Source of the DNA: Silene conica
Taxonomy: Eukaryota; Streptophyta; Magnoliopsida; Caryophyllales; Caryophyllaceae
NCBI GenBank assembly: GCA_029255685.2
Contig: CM055312.2
Span: 10,998,649-11,062,648, forward strand
DNA length: 64,000 nt
Direction of reading: 5' to 3'
Shown here: positions 47,420-60,000 of the stretch, one piece after another
Layout of the letters: the number at the start of each line of letters is the position of its first letter
How positions within the stretch are numbered: position 1 is the first letter of the stretch
Position numbers and translations under genes: made by a program
The notes under the pieces: generated by a model
Told to the model about the DNA's origin: nothing
The model's database searches: none
The model's input: only the letters and a program-made list of their open reading frames with translations

Positions 47420-47834
47420 GACCATTCCCAAGCAAGGTGGATGAAGAGGTCAATAAGTAATTGGGTCAAGTTAATTAAGTATTAGCAACTTAATTAGCAT
47501 GACCCATTACAAAATAGGGTCAATTGGTGACCTCTTTTGTTAGTATTGACCCACTTATTGACCTAGTAGTTGTTTGATTGTTATTGGCTTAGAAATTTGA
47601 AGAGTTTAAAATATAGTAATAGTAATGGATAAAGTAAGAGAGATGAATTTTTTTAGTGGGGTAACAAATGGGAAAAATAATTAAAAATGTTGAAAAGTAA
47701 AAAATAATTGGGTTGATGACCTAGGTGGTGACCTTTTGCTTGAAAGGGTGAAAATGGGTCAATATAAATTAAGTGTAATTAAGAGTAAGAATATGTATTG
47801 ACCTAATTAAGGTGACACTTGCTTGGAGATGGTC
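47420..47834. mobile_element. Tourist-like (PIF/Harbinger) MITE, 415 bp, TSD TAA
   Basis: Terminal inverted repeats GACCATTCCCAAGCAAGG and (inverse of the right end) GACCATCTCCAAGCAAGT, with TAA immediately outside both ends at 47417-47419 and 47835-47837. Subterminal GACCT/GGTCAATA words recur. The interior is noncoding. It ends about 260 bp upstream of the translocator ATG, so it lies in the probable promoter. Confidence 0.85.
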
Positions 47835-48095
47835 TAAAGGATCAGTCTTAAGCTGCGAATCGTGTTGGTCTGAAAATGAGTGTGAGTGTGTCAGAAAGCA
47901 GGTGGAGTAAGTCAATTAGTGAGCAATCTGATTGACATATGCTTTTGCTTTCATCGGAATTATTCTTCTTCTTCTTCTTCACACTCACACTAAAGTCAGT
48001 CAGAGATACCTACTCTCACTTCCATTAAAATAACTCTAAATTATTCCCCCAAATCAAACCCTAATTCCCAAATTCCCCAAATCAACTCTTCCAAA
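47835..48095 (+). promoter_or_regulatory. 5' flank and leader of the translocator gene
   Basis: A (CTT)n tract at 47967-47980 and a C/A-rich leader (ATTCCCCCAAATCAAACCC and similar) lead to the ATG at 48096. No clear TATA box; a CT-rich initiator-type plant promoter is likely. Confidence 0.4.
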
Positions 48096-51000
48096 ATGTC
48101 AACATCAAAATTCTACACAATTAGACTAATTCTCTTCTGGTATTCATCAAATATTGGAGTATTACTCTTAAACAAATACTTATTATCAAATTACGGATTC
48201 AAATATCCAATTTTCTTAACAATGTGTCATATGACAGCTTGTTCATTGTTCAGTTACATTGCAATTGTTTTTCTTAAGATTGTTCCAATGCAAACGATTA
48301 AATCTCGTGTTCAATTCAGCAAGATCGCTACACTTTCTGTTGTCTTTTGTTTTTCTGTTGTTTCAGGGAATGTTTCGCTTCGGTTTCTTCCTGTTTCGTT
48401 TACTCAAGCTGTTGGTGCTACGACGCCGTTTTTTACGGCGATTTTTGCTTGTGTTATGACTTTGAAGAGGGAGGGTTTTGTTACTTATCTCACTCTTGTT
48501 CCTGTTGTTACTGGTGTTATTATTGCCAGTGGGGTATGTTCTTTCTTTTTTCGGCTTTTATAAATACGGTTTTAAATGATGATTCATGTCGGTCGAGGTC
48601 AACTAGTGTTATTGTTGAAGTAATTTGATTGCTTTTCGCTTCAGTATAATTGTTTGATTTATCTGAGCTGGCGCCTGACGGTTTCAAATGATGATTTATG
48701 CCACCCCGTCTTCAAAGACGACTTGTGATTGAGGCTCTGAAGTGGTAGTAGTTGTTGTTGTTGTTGATAATTTGATCGCTTTAGCTCATTAGAATTTTTG
48801 ATTCATGTGAGCTAACGGTTTCAAATGGTGATTCATGTCAGCCGACTCCCAATCATGTTGGGTTAGTTTGATTGAGTTAGTTCACTAGAATTGGTAGGAA
48901 TGCGGAGTCGGGTTATGATTAGGTGTACAACTGCACATCAGGTGTATCCTGTCATCATATACCTTAGTCAATGAGGATCTTAAAATTGACGATAATCTCA
49001 AAAAAAACAAGGTAGAATCTAGTGGTGAATACATGGGGGCTAGTTGCGGTGGTCGCTCCCAAGCAATGGGAAATTTGATATCAGTTAAAATTTCGATTCT
49101 TCTTGTTGGTGCAATGATACGGAAAAACTAGACTCGCCAAACAAATTATAAAACCTAAACTAGACTCGAAATAAAAGTAGTAAAGTGCAAGTTAAGGGTC
49201 GAACCCAAGAGAAGGGAAATAACTAAAAACTTGCTTAAACACACCTAAACAAAGATTTAATGACAACTTAATGATGCTTAGAGACTAAAGATAAATTTAT
49301 CAACAAACCATGGATATTAACATAAATGAACAACAAGGGGATAACATAAATGAAGAATTCAATGATTGGAAAAGCATTCACAAAGACAATAAAAGAGCAA
49401 TAAATGAGAAATGATTTGGGCTAGGCAATACCACAAACAATAAATGTGCACAAATTCAATAAAAGGGAAGATCTTGGTGTAACCTTCTCAAAATACCTCA
49501 ACAAAGACAAAGTCGACTCTATCACCCCTCCTATTTATCTACCCACTAAGAATATCCTAAGATAGTGAATCCCATGACTAAACCGTACATAAGGTTCCTT
49601 CGATTCTAGCCTAAGCCACTAAACCGTAACAAGAGGACTAAAACCAAGCGATTAAAGATTAAGCCAAAGGATGAACAAGGAAACTAATCTACACACATTA
49701 AACCATGCTAGTAGAATTAGTCATGTAAACTCTACTCAAAAGGTATTTCCTTTAAACCAATTCGACACAATTTGAGCTTGCTACTACAAATCCTAAGTAA
49801 AAACTAAGCCATTTCCTTAGAACATGCAAAGATTGAACAACTAGAAACAAGGATGATCAAACCAAACAACTAATTACTCAAAATAAAACATTAAAACAAA
49901 GAGAGAACATTAGATAAACTAGAGGGATGAAAGTGTCTTACAATATCAAAGTTGGATACTTTGATTAGGATTACACCAAGAATGAGAAGATTAGCTTCTC
50001 ATTTGCATAATTACAAACTTGAAAATAAGGAAAGATTACAATTAATTTGAGAGTAAATGTTCTTGTTCCAAAGATAAGATGATGTCTTAAAACATTTTGA
50101 AGTTGAGTATTTATACCCCTGCACAAAACCCTAGGATAATTTCATTTTAAAAGCCCAAACACGGATTAGAAAATCCGTGTAAAACAGAGATGCGCAGGGG
50201 TGCAGGCTGCGCAATAACCTTCTTGCCTGCGCACTAGGGTGCAGCTGCGCACGGCATTTGCGCAGGCTGCGCAGTGCCTCGCAGCTTGCTTTCCTTTGCT
50301 TCATTTCTTCAATTTGCATCAATACTTCAAGTCCTCCCAAGTTCACTTCACAAGTTACTTCCCAAGCAAGATAGATGGACGATGTTGATACATGCGCGTC
50401 ATTCTTTGACCGTGGAACGGTTTCCCTTGATCCTTGAATTCCGATTATAAGAATTAACATGAAACAAGGGTAAAAATGATATAAAACCACAACATGACCA
50501 AATATCAAATATTTGACAAAACGACACTAACGACCCGTAGTAAAAGACTAGATTGTGATAAAATCACAATCTAAGACCGACACAATTCTCTACTATCAAA
50601 TACCCCCACACTTAACTTTTGCTAGTCCCGAGCAAAACCCGAGATAAGCTTTTCCGAAAATCAACAAGAAAGTGCGGTGCATTGACCTCTCTTCCCTCAC
50701 AACACCCTTCTTATGCCTCCCTCGACACAAACCACCGATTAAAAAGAAAAAAAACTAGACTCAATTGTTTAACAATCACTCTTCCCTCACTCGCCCTCCT
50801 TATGCCTCCCTCTACACAAGACTCAACAAAACTCCAACTCCGAAATCAACACTTCCACCCTTCTTATAACTCCCTATCAAAAGATGACCACCCTCACCTC
50901 ATCCCGAGGTGATAGCGAGGTGGCCTCAACATCCATCAAGATCAACATAATTTCCACTTATAACACCCCCTTATCGCTCCCTAAGATGCAAACCGTGATA

Positions 51001-54000
51001 CTTGGTTGCCCCCAAACACCTAAAAATTGACAAGCCAAGTATCACAAGCCAAGGCACTAGTGATAAAACAAGTTCTAAGATGGTGTTTGTTAATTTGTTC
51101 CTTCCCTAACAGAAATTTTCCACAACAATTCTCAACCACAATCAACAAGAAATAATCTAAATCAACTAACAAAGAGTTCACTAGATTAAATCACAAAAGA
51201 AAAGTGAGAAAGTTTATACCGTCCCGAATTCCTCAATGCTTGTTGAAATGGAATGAGAACAAGTGAAACCTCCTATGCACCCTTCAAAACTTTTGCAAAT
51301 CTTGAAAACAACCCGGAAAAGTCTAGGGTTTTTGGTTAAAATAGGGGTTTTGCAGAAATTTGGATGTTATAAAGTGGTTGTTTGATGGTGGGAAAGGGTC
51401 TTATGAAGGATTTGAGTGAAAAGAGTTTTAGGTTGTTGATGGTGGTAGTGATTTTTGAAGAGGATGTAGTGATTTAGAGGGGTTTTTGAGAAGGGGTTTG
51501 GAGTTTGATGAGTCGATGAAAACAAGAGTAAGGGATTGTGTGGGATAAGAATAAGGATAAAAAGAAGGAAAAGGCGTAAACTCTGGGCTTGCGCAGGCCG
51601 CGCAGGCTGCGCAATATTTGTACTGTCCTGCGCTGGAATTGCGCAGCTGCGCTTTGGGGTGCGCAGGCTGCGCTTCAGCTCGTCAATTCCATTGCTTTTT
51701 TTTTTTTTTTGTTCTTGAAATTTCTGCGCAATTGCGCCAGTTCTCGCGCACCCTGCGCCTTGCCTCGAACTTCTTCCCCTCAAATATTTTTATTTCTCTT
51801 CTTACTTAGCCCACCTTCACCAAACTCGCTCTCCCTTTTCCGACTCGGCCTTCACCTCCTCTCGAGCACGCCTCCACCAAAATCTTAGGCGAATCACTAT
51901 ACCATTCAACAAACTTCAAGAGTAATTGAATTTCAAAGCAATTGATTATTGAGACTAAAAAAAAATTAAAGAACTATGACATGAAATTAAAACTAGTCTA
52001 AGAAAGCAAGTAAATAAGGATAGAATATTTACAAACTTTGACGTTACTTAATGTCGATGGCTCGACCACCTCTTTGCGTTCTCATTCTTGATAAACGGGG
52101 TCCTCGAGTTGGATCTTCCCTTCTCCATGCAATTCCATGTTTTTAAGGTAATGTTTCAACCTTTGCCCATTCACTTTAATCACTTTCCCGGTCTTTAGGT
52201 CTTCCACCTCAATGGCTCCATGAGGTAGTATCTGTCGAATTATGAAAGGCCCATACCACCTAGACCTTAGCTTCCCGGGGAAATTCTTGAAACGGCTTTG
52301 GAAGACTAGCACCTCCTCTCCTTCCTTGAAAATCCGACGAGTGATCATTTGTTCATGCAATCTCTTTGTCTTTTCTTTGTAGATTGCGGCATTATCAAAA
52401 GCATCACTTCGTAGTTCCTCCAATTCTTGAATTTGAAGTTTTCGGTGGAGCCCCGACTCATCATAACTTTGGTTGAATGCTTTAATTGCCCAATAAGCTT
52501 TGTGCTCAATCTCCACCGGGAGATGACAACTTTTTCCATAAATGAGCCTATAGGGGGACATGCCGATGGGAGTCTTGTAAGCCGTCCTATAGGCCCACAA
52601 AGCATCATTGAGTCTCTTGCTCCAATCTTTCCGGTCGGGGTTGACCGTCTTCTCCAAAATGCTCTTAATTTCTCGGTTTGACACTTTCGCTTGGCCATTG
52701 GTTTGCGGGTGATAGGCCGTGGAAATCTTATGGATCACTCCATACTTCTTCAAGAGGGAGCCCACTAATTTGTTGCAAAAGTGGGTTCCCCTATCACTTA
52801 TGATGCACCTAGGAAAGCCAAACCGAGAGAAGATATTGTCTTGCACGAAGGAACTCACGGTTTTCCCATCATCATTCCGTATGGGGATTGCCTCAACCCA
52901 TTTGGAAACATAATCTACGGCAAGTAGAATGTAGAGGTTGCCGCTTGAATTAGTGAACGGTCCCATGAAGTCGATCCCCCATACATCAAATATCTCAAGA
53001 AAAAGCATTGGTTGTTGAGGCATTTCTTGCCTTCTTGATATGTTGCCACAACGTTGACAACGATCACAACTTTTCACAAATGCATTAGTGTCCCGGAACA
53101 AGCTTGGCCAATAGAATCCGCACTCCAACACCTTCCTAGCGGTTCTCTGAGGCCCAAAATGTCCGCCACACGCATATTCATGGCAATGTTTAAGGATTGA
53201 CGGTACTTCCACGTCCGGCACACACCTCCTAATCATTTGGTCTTGACAAATTTTCCATAGATACGGGTCATCCCAAATATAGTAACGAGCATTCTTCTTA
53301 ATCTTGTCCCGTTGACTCGAAGATAGGGTGGTAGGGAACCTCTTGGTCACAATATAATTCACAAGGTTTGCATACCAAGGCTCAATCACTCTCAACCCAT
53401 AAAGTGACTCGTGTGGAAGACTTCCATCGACCACTCCCATCTTCCTTGCCACATCTTCATTAATGTGGAGCCTACTCAAATGGTCGGCCACCACATTTGC
53501 ACTCCCTTCCTTGTCTTTGATCTCAATATCAAACTCACTCAATAAAAGCACCCATCTCATTAACCTTGCTTTGGTGTCCTTCTTGTCAACAAGTTGTTTT
53601 ATGGCCTTATGATCGGTGAAAATGACGACCTTTGTTCCCAAAAGATATGATCGGAATTTTTCAATAGCATACACCACCGCCAAGAACTCCTTCTCCGTGG
53701 TGGTGTAGTTCCTTTGAGCATCATTCAAAAGCGAGGAGGCATATTGGATCACATGTGCCACCTTTCCTTCTCTTTGGCCTAAAATCGCGCCAAGAGCATA
53801 GTCGCTAGCGTCCGTCATAATCTCAAAGGGAAGGTCCCATCTTGGAGATTGAATAATAGGTGCCGTCACCAACCTTTCCTTCAAGGCGTCAAAAGCCAAC
53901 CTACAAGAATCATTAAAAACAAACTCCACATCCTTGTGCAAGAGCTTTGCACAAGGGGTAAGCAATTTTTGAAAAATCTTTTATGAACCTCCGGTAAAAG

Positions 54001-57000
54001 CCCGCATGTCCTAGGAACGACCTCACATCTCGAGTATTAGTGGGATATGGCAAGGTTTTTATTACTTCCACCTTTGCCACATCCACCTCAATCCCTCTTT
54101 TCGACACTATGTGTCCTAACACGATGCCGCTTTTAACCATAAAGTGACATTTTTCGGAGTTCAACACAAGGTGTGACTCCGTGCATCGTGTTAGGACCAT
54201 AGTTAAGTGGTCCAAACATGCGTCAAAGTTGTCTCCATGGACGGTGAAATCATCCATGAAGACCTCTAAAACTCTTTCCACAAGGTCCGAGAATAGACTC
54301 ATCATGCATCGTTGAAAAGTACCCGGAGCATTGCATAGCCCGAAGGGCATCCTTTGGTATGCATATGTTCCAAAAGGGTATGTGAACGTTGTTTTGGATT
54401 GGTCCTCCGGCTTAATTGGGATTTGAAAATATCCGGAGTAGCCATCCAAAAAGCAATAAAACTCTCTTCCCCCCAACCTTTCTAGCATTTGATCTAGAAA
54501 GGGCAAGGGGTAGTGGTCTTTGAAGGTCACGGCATTGAGGCGGCGATAATCGATGCAAACTCTCCACCCGGTTTGAATCCGAGTGGGTATTAAGGCTCCT
54601 TCTTTGCCTTCGATTACCGTCACCCCGCCCTTTTTAGGTACACATTGAGTAGGGCTTACCCATTGGGAGTCGCTAATGGGATAGATGATCCCCATTTGGA
54701 GAAGCTTGATAATCTCTTCTTTCACCACCTCCATCATTGGAGGATTTAATCTTCTTTGCGGTTGTCGAACCGGCTTCGCTTCTCCTTCCAACCGAATTTT
54801 GTGCATGCAAATGCTTGGGCTTATCCCTTTGAGATCCGCAATGCTCCACCCAAAAGCGCCTTTGTACTTTTGCAAAACCTCCACCAATCTCTTCTCTTGG
54901 TCTACCTCAAGAGTGTTTGAAATTATAAGAGGTAGGGTACTTTTTTCACCAAGAAAAATGTACTTCAAATGATCGGGAAGCGGTTTAAGATTTGGGATGG
55001 GTGGTTTTATAGTGGAGGGTAGTGTTCTTTCAAGGGAAGCCTCCAAGGGAAGAAATTTGTTTTGGAATGTGTAAGGTATAGTCGAAAAACAAGGCAAAAG
55101 TGAGCTGGGACCTGCGCAGACTGCGCCTGGGGTATGCGCAGGCTGCGCCTTCATTGCGCAGCTGCGCCCGACTTCTGCGCAGGCTGCGCCTCTGGTCGCA
55201 GTTTGCTCCTTCTTTTCTTTTAATTTGTATTGCTTCCTTGAAATTCCTGCGCAGCTGCGCAGCCTGCGCCTTGGCTCGCATTCTGACTTCCAATTTCTTT
55301 CATTTCCTCTCCTTCTTTGGTTTCTTCCAAGGGTTCTTCCTTCTCCGATGCTTTGATAGTTTCCTGCACATCATTAGACAACAAGAAACGCAACCCTTCC
55401 TTCTCCACATCGTTAGTGAGAGCCACTTCAAGAGGGCTCCTATGACAAAGTTTATAAACTTGATTTGCTAATGGCTCAATGACATCCAAAAAGTAACAAA
55501 AGCTCAAATCATCGGTTCTTTTCATTGACTCATACACATTGTATTTTATGATGTTTCCCTCAAATTCCATTGTTAAGTTGCCATCATACATATCAAGTTT
55601 GGTCTTAGAAGTTCTCATGAAAGGTCTTCCTAGCAAAAGGGGTGTAGCCTTGCAATCCGGCTCCATATCTAGAACATAGAAATCGGCCGGGAACATAAAT
55701 TTGTCAACTTCTACTATGACATCCTCAATAAAACCTTTGGGGTGAATTATGGATCGGTCCGCCAATTGAATGACGACATTGGACTTAGACAAAGGGGGTA
55801 ACTCTAAGGTCTCATACACGGAGTAAGGCATGACATTTATGGAGGACCCCGAGTCTAACATGGCTCTAGCAAAAGATTCACCTTTAATGGAGCACGGTAT
55901 AGTTAGCATGCCCGAATCATCACATTTTTCGGGAAGGTTTCTTTTAAAAATTGCCGAGACATGCCCACTAACCGTGACTCTCTCAATTCCTTTTCTTGGC
56001 TTCCGTTTAGGGGTACAAAGTTCTTTTAGGAACTTTGCATACCTAGGAACGGATTTGATAATAGTAAAGAGAGGGATGTTGACCTCACATTTCCTAAAAG
56101 TCTCATAAAGATCGGAGTCTTTATCAATCCTTTTAGGATTTGTGAGGGCACTTGGGAATGGTACCTCCGGTTCAAGTTCCTTTGAGAGAATCTCCAAAGT
56201 GTCATTGGCCTTCTTCCGGGGCTCTTTGCTTACTTCCTTGGTTGGTGGGGTGTTGTTGTCCACCTCCTTCTCCTTTCCTTTTGAGGATGCTTCAACTCTT
56301 GGAGTGACCTCTAGTTCCTCCTCCTCCACTTCAATTTCTTCAATTACCCAATCCTTGGACTTAGCTCTTGTCTTCTTGGGAGGGGTGTCTAGAGTTCTTC
56401 CCTTCCTCAAGGTCATGGCACTAGCATTTTGCCGAGGAGGAGGGAGAGTGGTGGAAGGAATGGAAGATGAACTCCTTTGTTTGTTCTTTGTCATCTCTTC
56501 GGAAATTTGCCCAATTTGGTTCTCAAGGTTTGTAAACCTTGCATCATTCATGGTTTTCTCATTTGCCGACCTCTTGTCGGAATCCGCTTGTCCCTTCAAA
56601 AGAGCCTTGAGCATCTCTTTCATTGACATGTCTTCTTCATTAGGCTTTTGTGAAGTATTGCCTTGATTTCCACCATTGGGTGGTCTTTGAAAATTTGTGT
56701 TTCTTTGAAAGTTTGTTCCTTGTTGATTTTGGCCTTGTTGATTTTGTACTTGATCCCTCAAGTGGTTGAATTGTCCATTCACAAAACTCTTTGATTTATC
56801 TCCTCCCTAACTAAAGTTTGGGTGATCTCGTGAGCCTATGTTGTAAGTGGCTCCACTTGGGTCATATTTGTAGTATCCACCACCGGAAGGATTCCTTGAG
56901 TTGTAGTGTCCTTGTCCCATAGCACTAACATTTTCAACCCCAACATCCTCCACTTGCATGATAGGACAAACCTCTACCGGGTGAGGACCTTGGCAAAAAG

Positions 57001-60000
57001 AACATTCAACTTGGCCACCTTGGTTTCCACCATCTCCTTGTGAGCCTACCAACATGTTGGCTACAAGAAGCTTGAGTTCTTCCACACTTTTCTCAAGTTT
57101 TGAATTTGATGAAGAAGAGGCTCCCATGGCGGAAGTATTCTTTGTAGCTTGACGGGACCTTCCATGCATTCTTGTACTAGCGGCGAGCCTCTCAATGAGC
57201 TCATTAGCCTCCACCACCGAATAATTTTCCAATCCTCCACCGGTGGTGGAATTGACCCAAGTGGAGCCACTTACAACATAGGCTCACGAGATCACCCAAA
57301 CTTTAGTTGGGGAGGAGATAAATCAAAGAGTTTTGTGAATGGACAATTCAACCACTTGAGGGATTAAGGACAAAATCAACAAGGGAAAGCATTCACAAAG
57401 ACAATAAAAGAGCAATAAATGAGAAATGATTTGGGCTAGGCAATACCACAAACAATAAATGTGCACAAATTCAATAAAAGGGAAGATCTTGGTGTAACCT
57501 TCTCAAAATACCTCAACAAAGACAAAGTCGACTCTATCACCCCTCCTATTTATCTACCCACTAAGAACATCCTAAGATAGTGAATCCCATGACTAAACCG
57601 TACATAAGGTTCCTTCGATTCTAGCCTAAGCCACTAAACCGTAACAAAAGGACTAAAACCAAGCGATTAAAGATTAAGCCAAAGGATGAACAAGGAAACT
57701 AATCTACACACATTAAACCATGCTAGTAGAATTAGTCATGTAAACTCTACTCAAAAGGTATTTCCTTTAAACCAATTCCACACAATTTGAGCTTGCTACT
57801 ATAAATCCTAAGTAAAAACTAAGCCATTTCCTTAGAACATGCAAAGATTGAACAACTAGAAGCAAGGATGATCAAACCAAACAACTAATTACTCAAAATA
57901 AAACATTAAAACAAAGAGAGAACATTAGATAAACTAGAGGGATGAAAGTGTCTTACAATATCAAAGTTGGATACTTTGATTAGGATTACACCAAGAATGA
58001 GAAGATTAGCTTTTGATTTGCATAATTACAAGCTTGAAAATAAGGAAGGATTACAATTAATTTGAGAGTAAATGTTCTTGTTCCAAAGATAAGATGATGT
58101 CTTAAAACATTCTGAAGTTGAGTATTTATACCCCTGCACAAAACCCTAGGATAATTTCATTTTAAAAGCCCAAACACGGATTAGAAAATCCGTGTAAAAC
58201 AGAGATGCGCAGGGGGCGCAGGCTGCGCAATAACCTTCTTGCCTGCGCACTAGGGCGCAGCTGCGCACGACATTTGCGCAGGCTGCGCAGTGCCTCGCAG
58301 CTTGCTTTCCTTTGCTTCATTTCTTCAATTTGCATCAATACTTCAAGTCCTCCCAAGTTCACTTCACAAGTTACTTCCCAAGCAAGATAGATGGACGATG
58401 TTGATACATGCGCGTCATTCTTTGACCGTGGAACGGTTTCCCTTGATCCTTGAATTCCGATTATAAGAATTAACATGAAACAAGGGTAAAAATGATATAA
58501 AACCACAACATGACCAAATATCAAATATTTGACAAAACGACAGTAACGACCCATAGTAAAAGACTAGATTGTGATAAAATCACAATCTAAGACCGACACA
58601 ATTCTCTACTATCATGCACCTTATGGGTAATTCGCTCCATTTGAAAAAAATTGCTCCCTAATGCTAAATCTTGGCTCTGCAATGGTAGAATCTAGGTGAA
58701 GTTAAAAAGAGATTTTGAGAAACTTTATGATGTGGTATGGACCTAAGATTTATTCATGTGGAGACTCTGGGAGTGTGGTAATACGGTATTAACATTGAAT
58801 TATAGAAAACAACCAAACAACCAACATTGGATTATAGAAATGAGTTAAAAATGGAACTATGTACAAGTTTGTTAGCTGTGAGTTCTAGGTTATTTGATAG
58901 TGAGGTGTTTTTTCATAAACTTTAGGTAATAAATTTGGTTTGTTGAGTTGTTAGTTTGATAATTGTTTCAGCTTGAAGATTCAAGTTTTATTCTCATGGA
59001 ACTATCAAATTATTTCCGATATTGCAAGTGGTATATACATGTTAGTACAGTAATAGATCTAGATGCTAGATTGGCTGATTCGTTTTGTATAATGCGTTTT
59101 AAATGTCTAGTTGGTGTAGTCATAGGCAAAACCAAGCTTTACTACTAGAGGATAATTTCATGATACATTATACCTTGGTGTTAGTTTAAAGTGGAGGAAG
59201 TCATCTCTAAGCGCAAATGGCTGAAGACTTTTAAGTAAGGTGTATTATATCAATATATCATCAACCAAAAACGACATGTCGGTTTGTGATAGTTCTGTTG
59301 ATGATTGACAATAATTCACTGATTTTTTTGAGTAATACTAAATAGAGAGGATGCTATTATGAAATGGAGTAAGTAGCTGAATTTGTCAATCATGAGCTCA
59401 CAAGTCATAGTCTTAAAACTTTTTTTCTTGGTGTACTTGTATGGGAATAGATATCGCTATTTCATTTGTTTTAATTGTTAGAGATTTTTAGTGGTTTCTG
59501 AACCATATAAATATGTAGCTGACGGATGGTAGTAGATGATGAGATCCGAATCGATGATAGTAATTAATTAGGTTGTCTTTCCTTTTAATGACAGGTCTAG
59601 TTTTGGTAGAATGTCTGAAGCAAGGTGTCTAATTATTTGATATGCTATTCTTTAATCTGAGCTGCTTATGGTGAATTCTGATGTTTGGTAGCCTATGTTG
59701 GTTGATTGATGTTTACTTGAAGGGAGAACCCATGTTCAATATGTTTGGTTTCATTATGTGCCTCAGTGCGACTGCTGCACGTGCACTCAAGACTGTACTT
59801 CAAGGGATTTTACTCTCATCTGAAGGGTAAGAATCATCTCTACTCCATAGAACGAGGGTTTCTTGGGTTTAATTTTTCTTGATTTGGAATATGCCGTATT
59901 TAAGAAAATGACTTGCTAGATTCTGTATGCCTCCTGCATTAAGTAGCTAAGTATCGATGCATTTTACCACAGTTTTCATATTATGGGTCATCCGGAAGCA

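Larger units (their letters stand above)
49115..58614 (-). mobile_element. Athila-like Ty3/gypsy retrotransposon, rearranged, in translocator intron 1
   Basis: Minus-strand element. The 3' LTR is 49115-50598; the 5' LTR remains only as 57384-58614. Flanks are TGCAA (49110-49114) and TGCAC (58615-58619), a target duplication with one mismatch. PPT AAGTGTGGGGGTATT (minus strand) adjoins the 3' LTR. Gag, protease, RT, RNase H and integrase are present in Gypsy order. The Gag region with TLRKGR and the RT FMDDF box point to the Athila group. About 255 bp of the 5' LTR, the PBS and the gag start are missing and replaced by an inverted piece of gag. No env-like ORF. Not autonomous. Confidence 0.9.

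Noticed and set aside
51367-51783. ORF between Athila-like pol and 3' LTR as an env-like gene
   Set aside because: The translation is the GCGCAG cassette read through (Arg/Ala/Gln) plus a His/Pro/Leu run; no signal peptide or transmembrane segment.
53913-53965. Programmed frameshift between RT and RNase H
   Set aside because: The joint is a single extra A in an A-run within a conserved domain, with no slippery heptamer or pseudoknot visible; an ordinary mutation is simpler.
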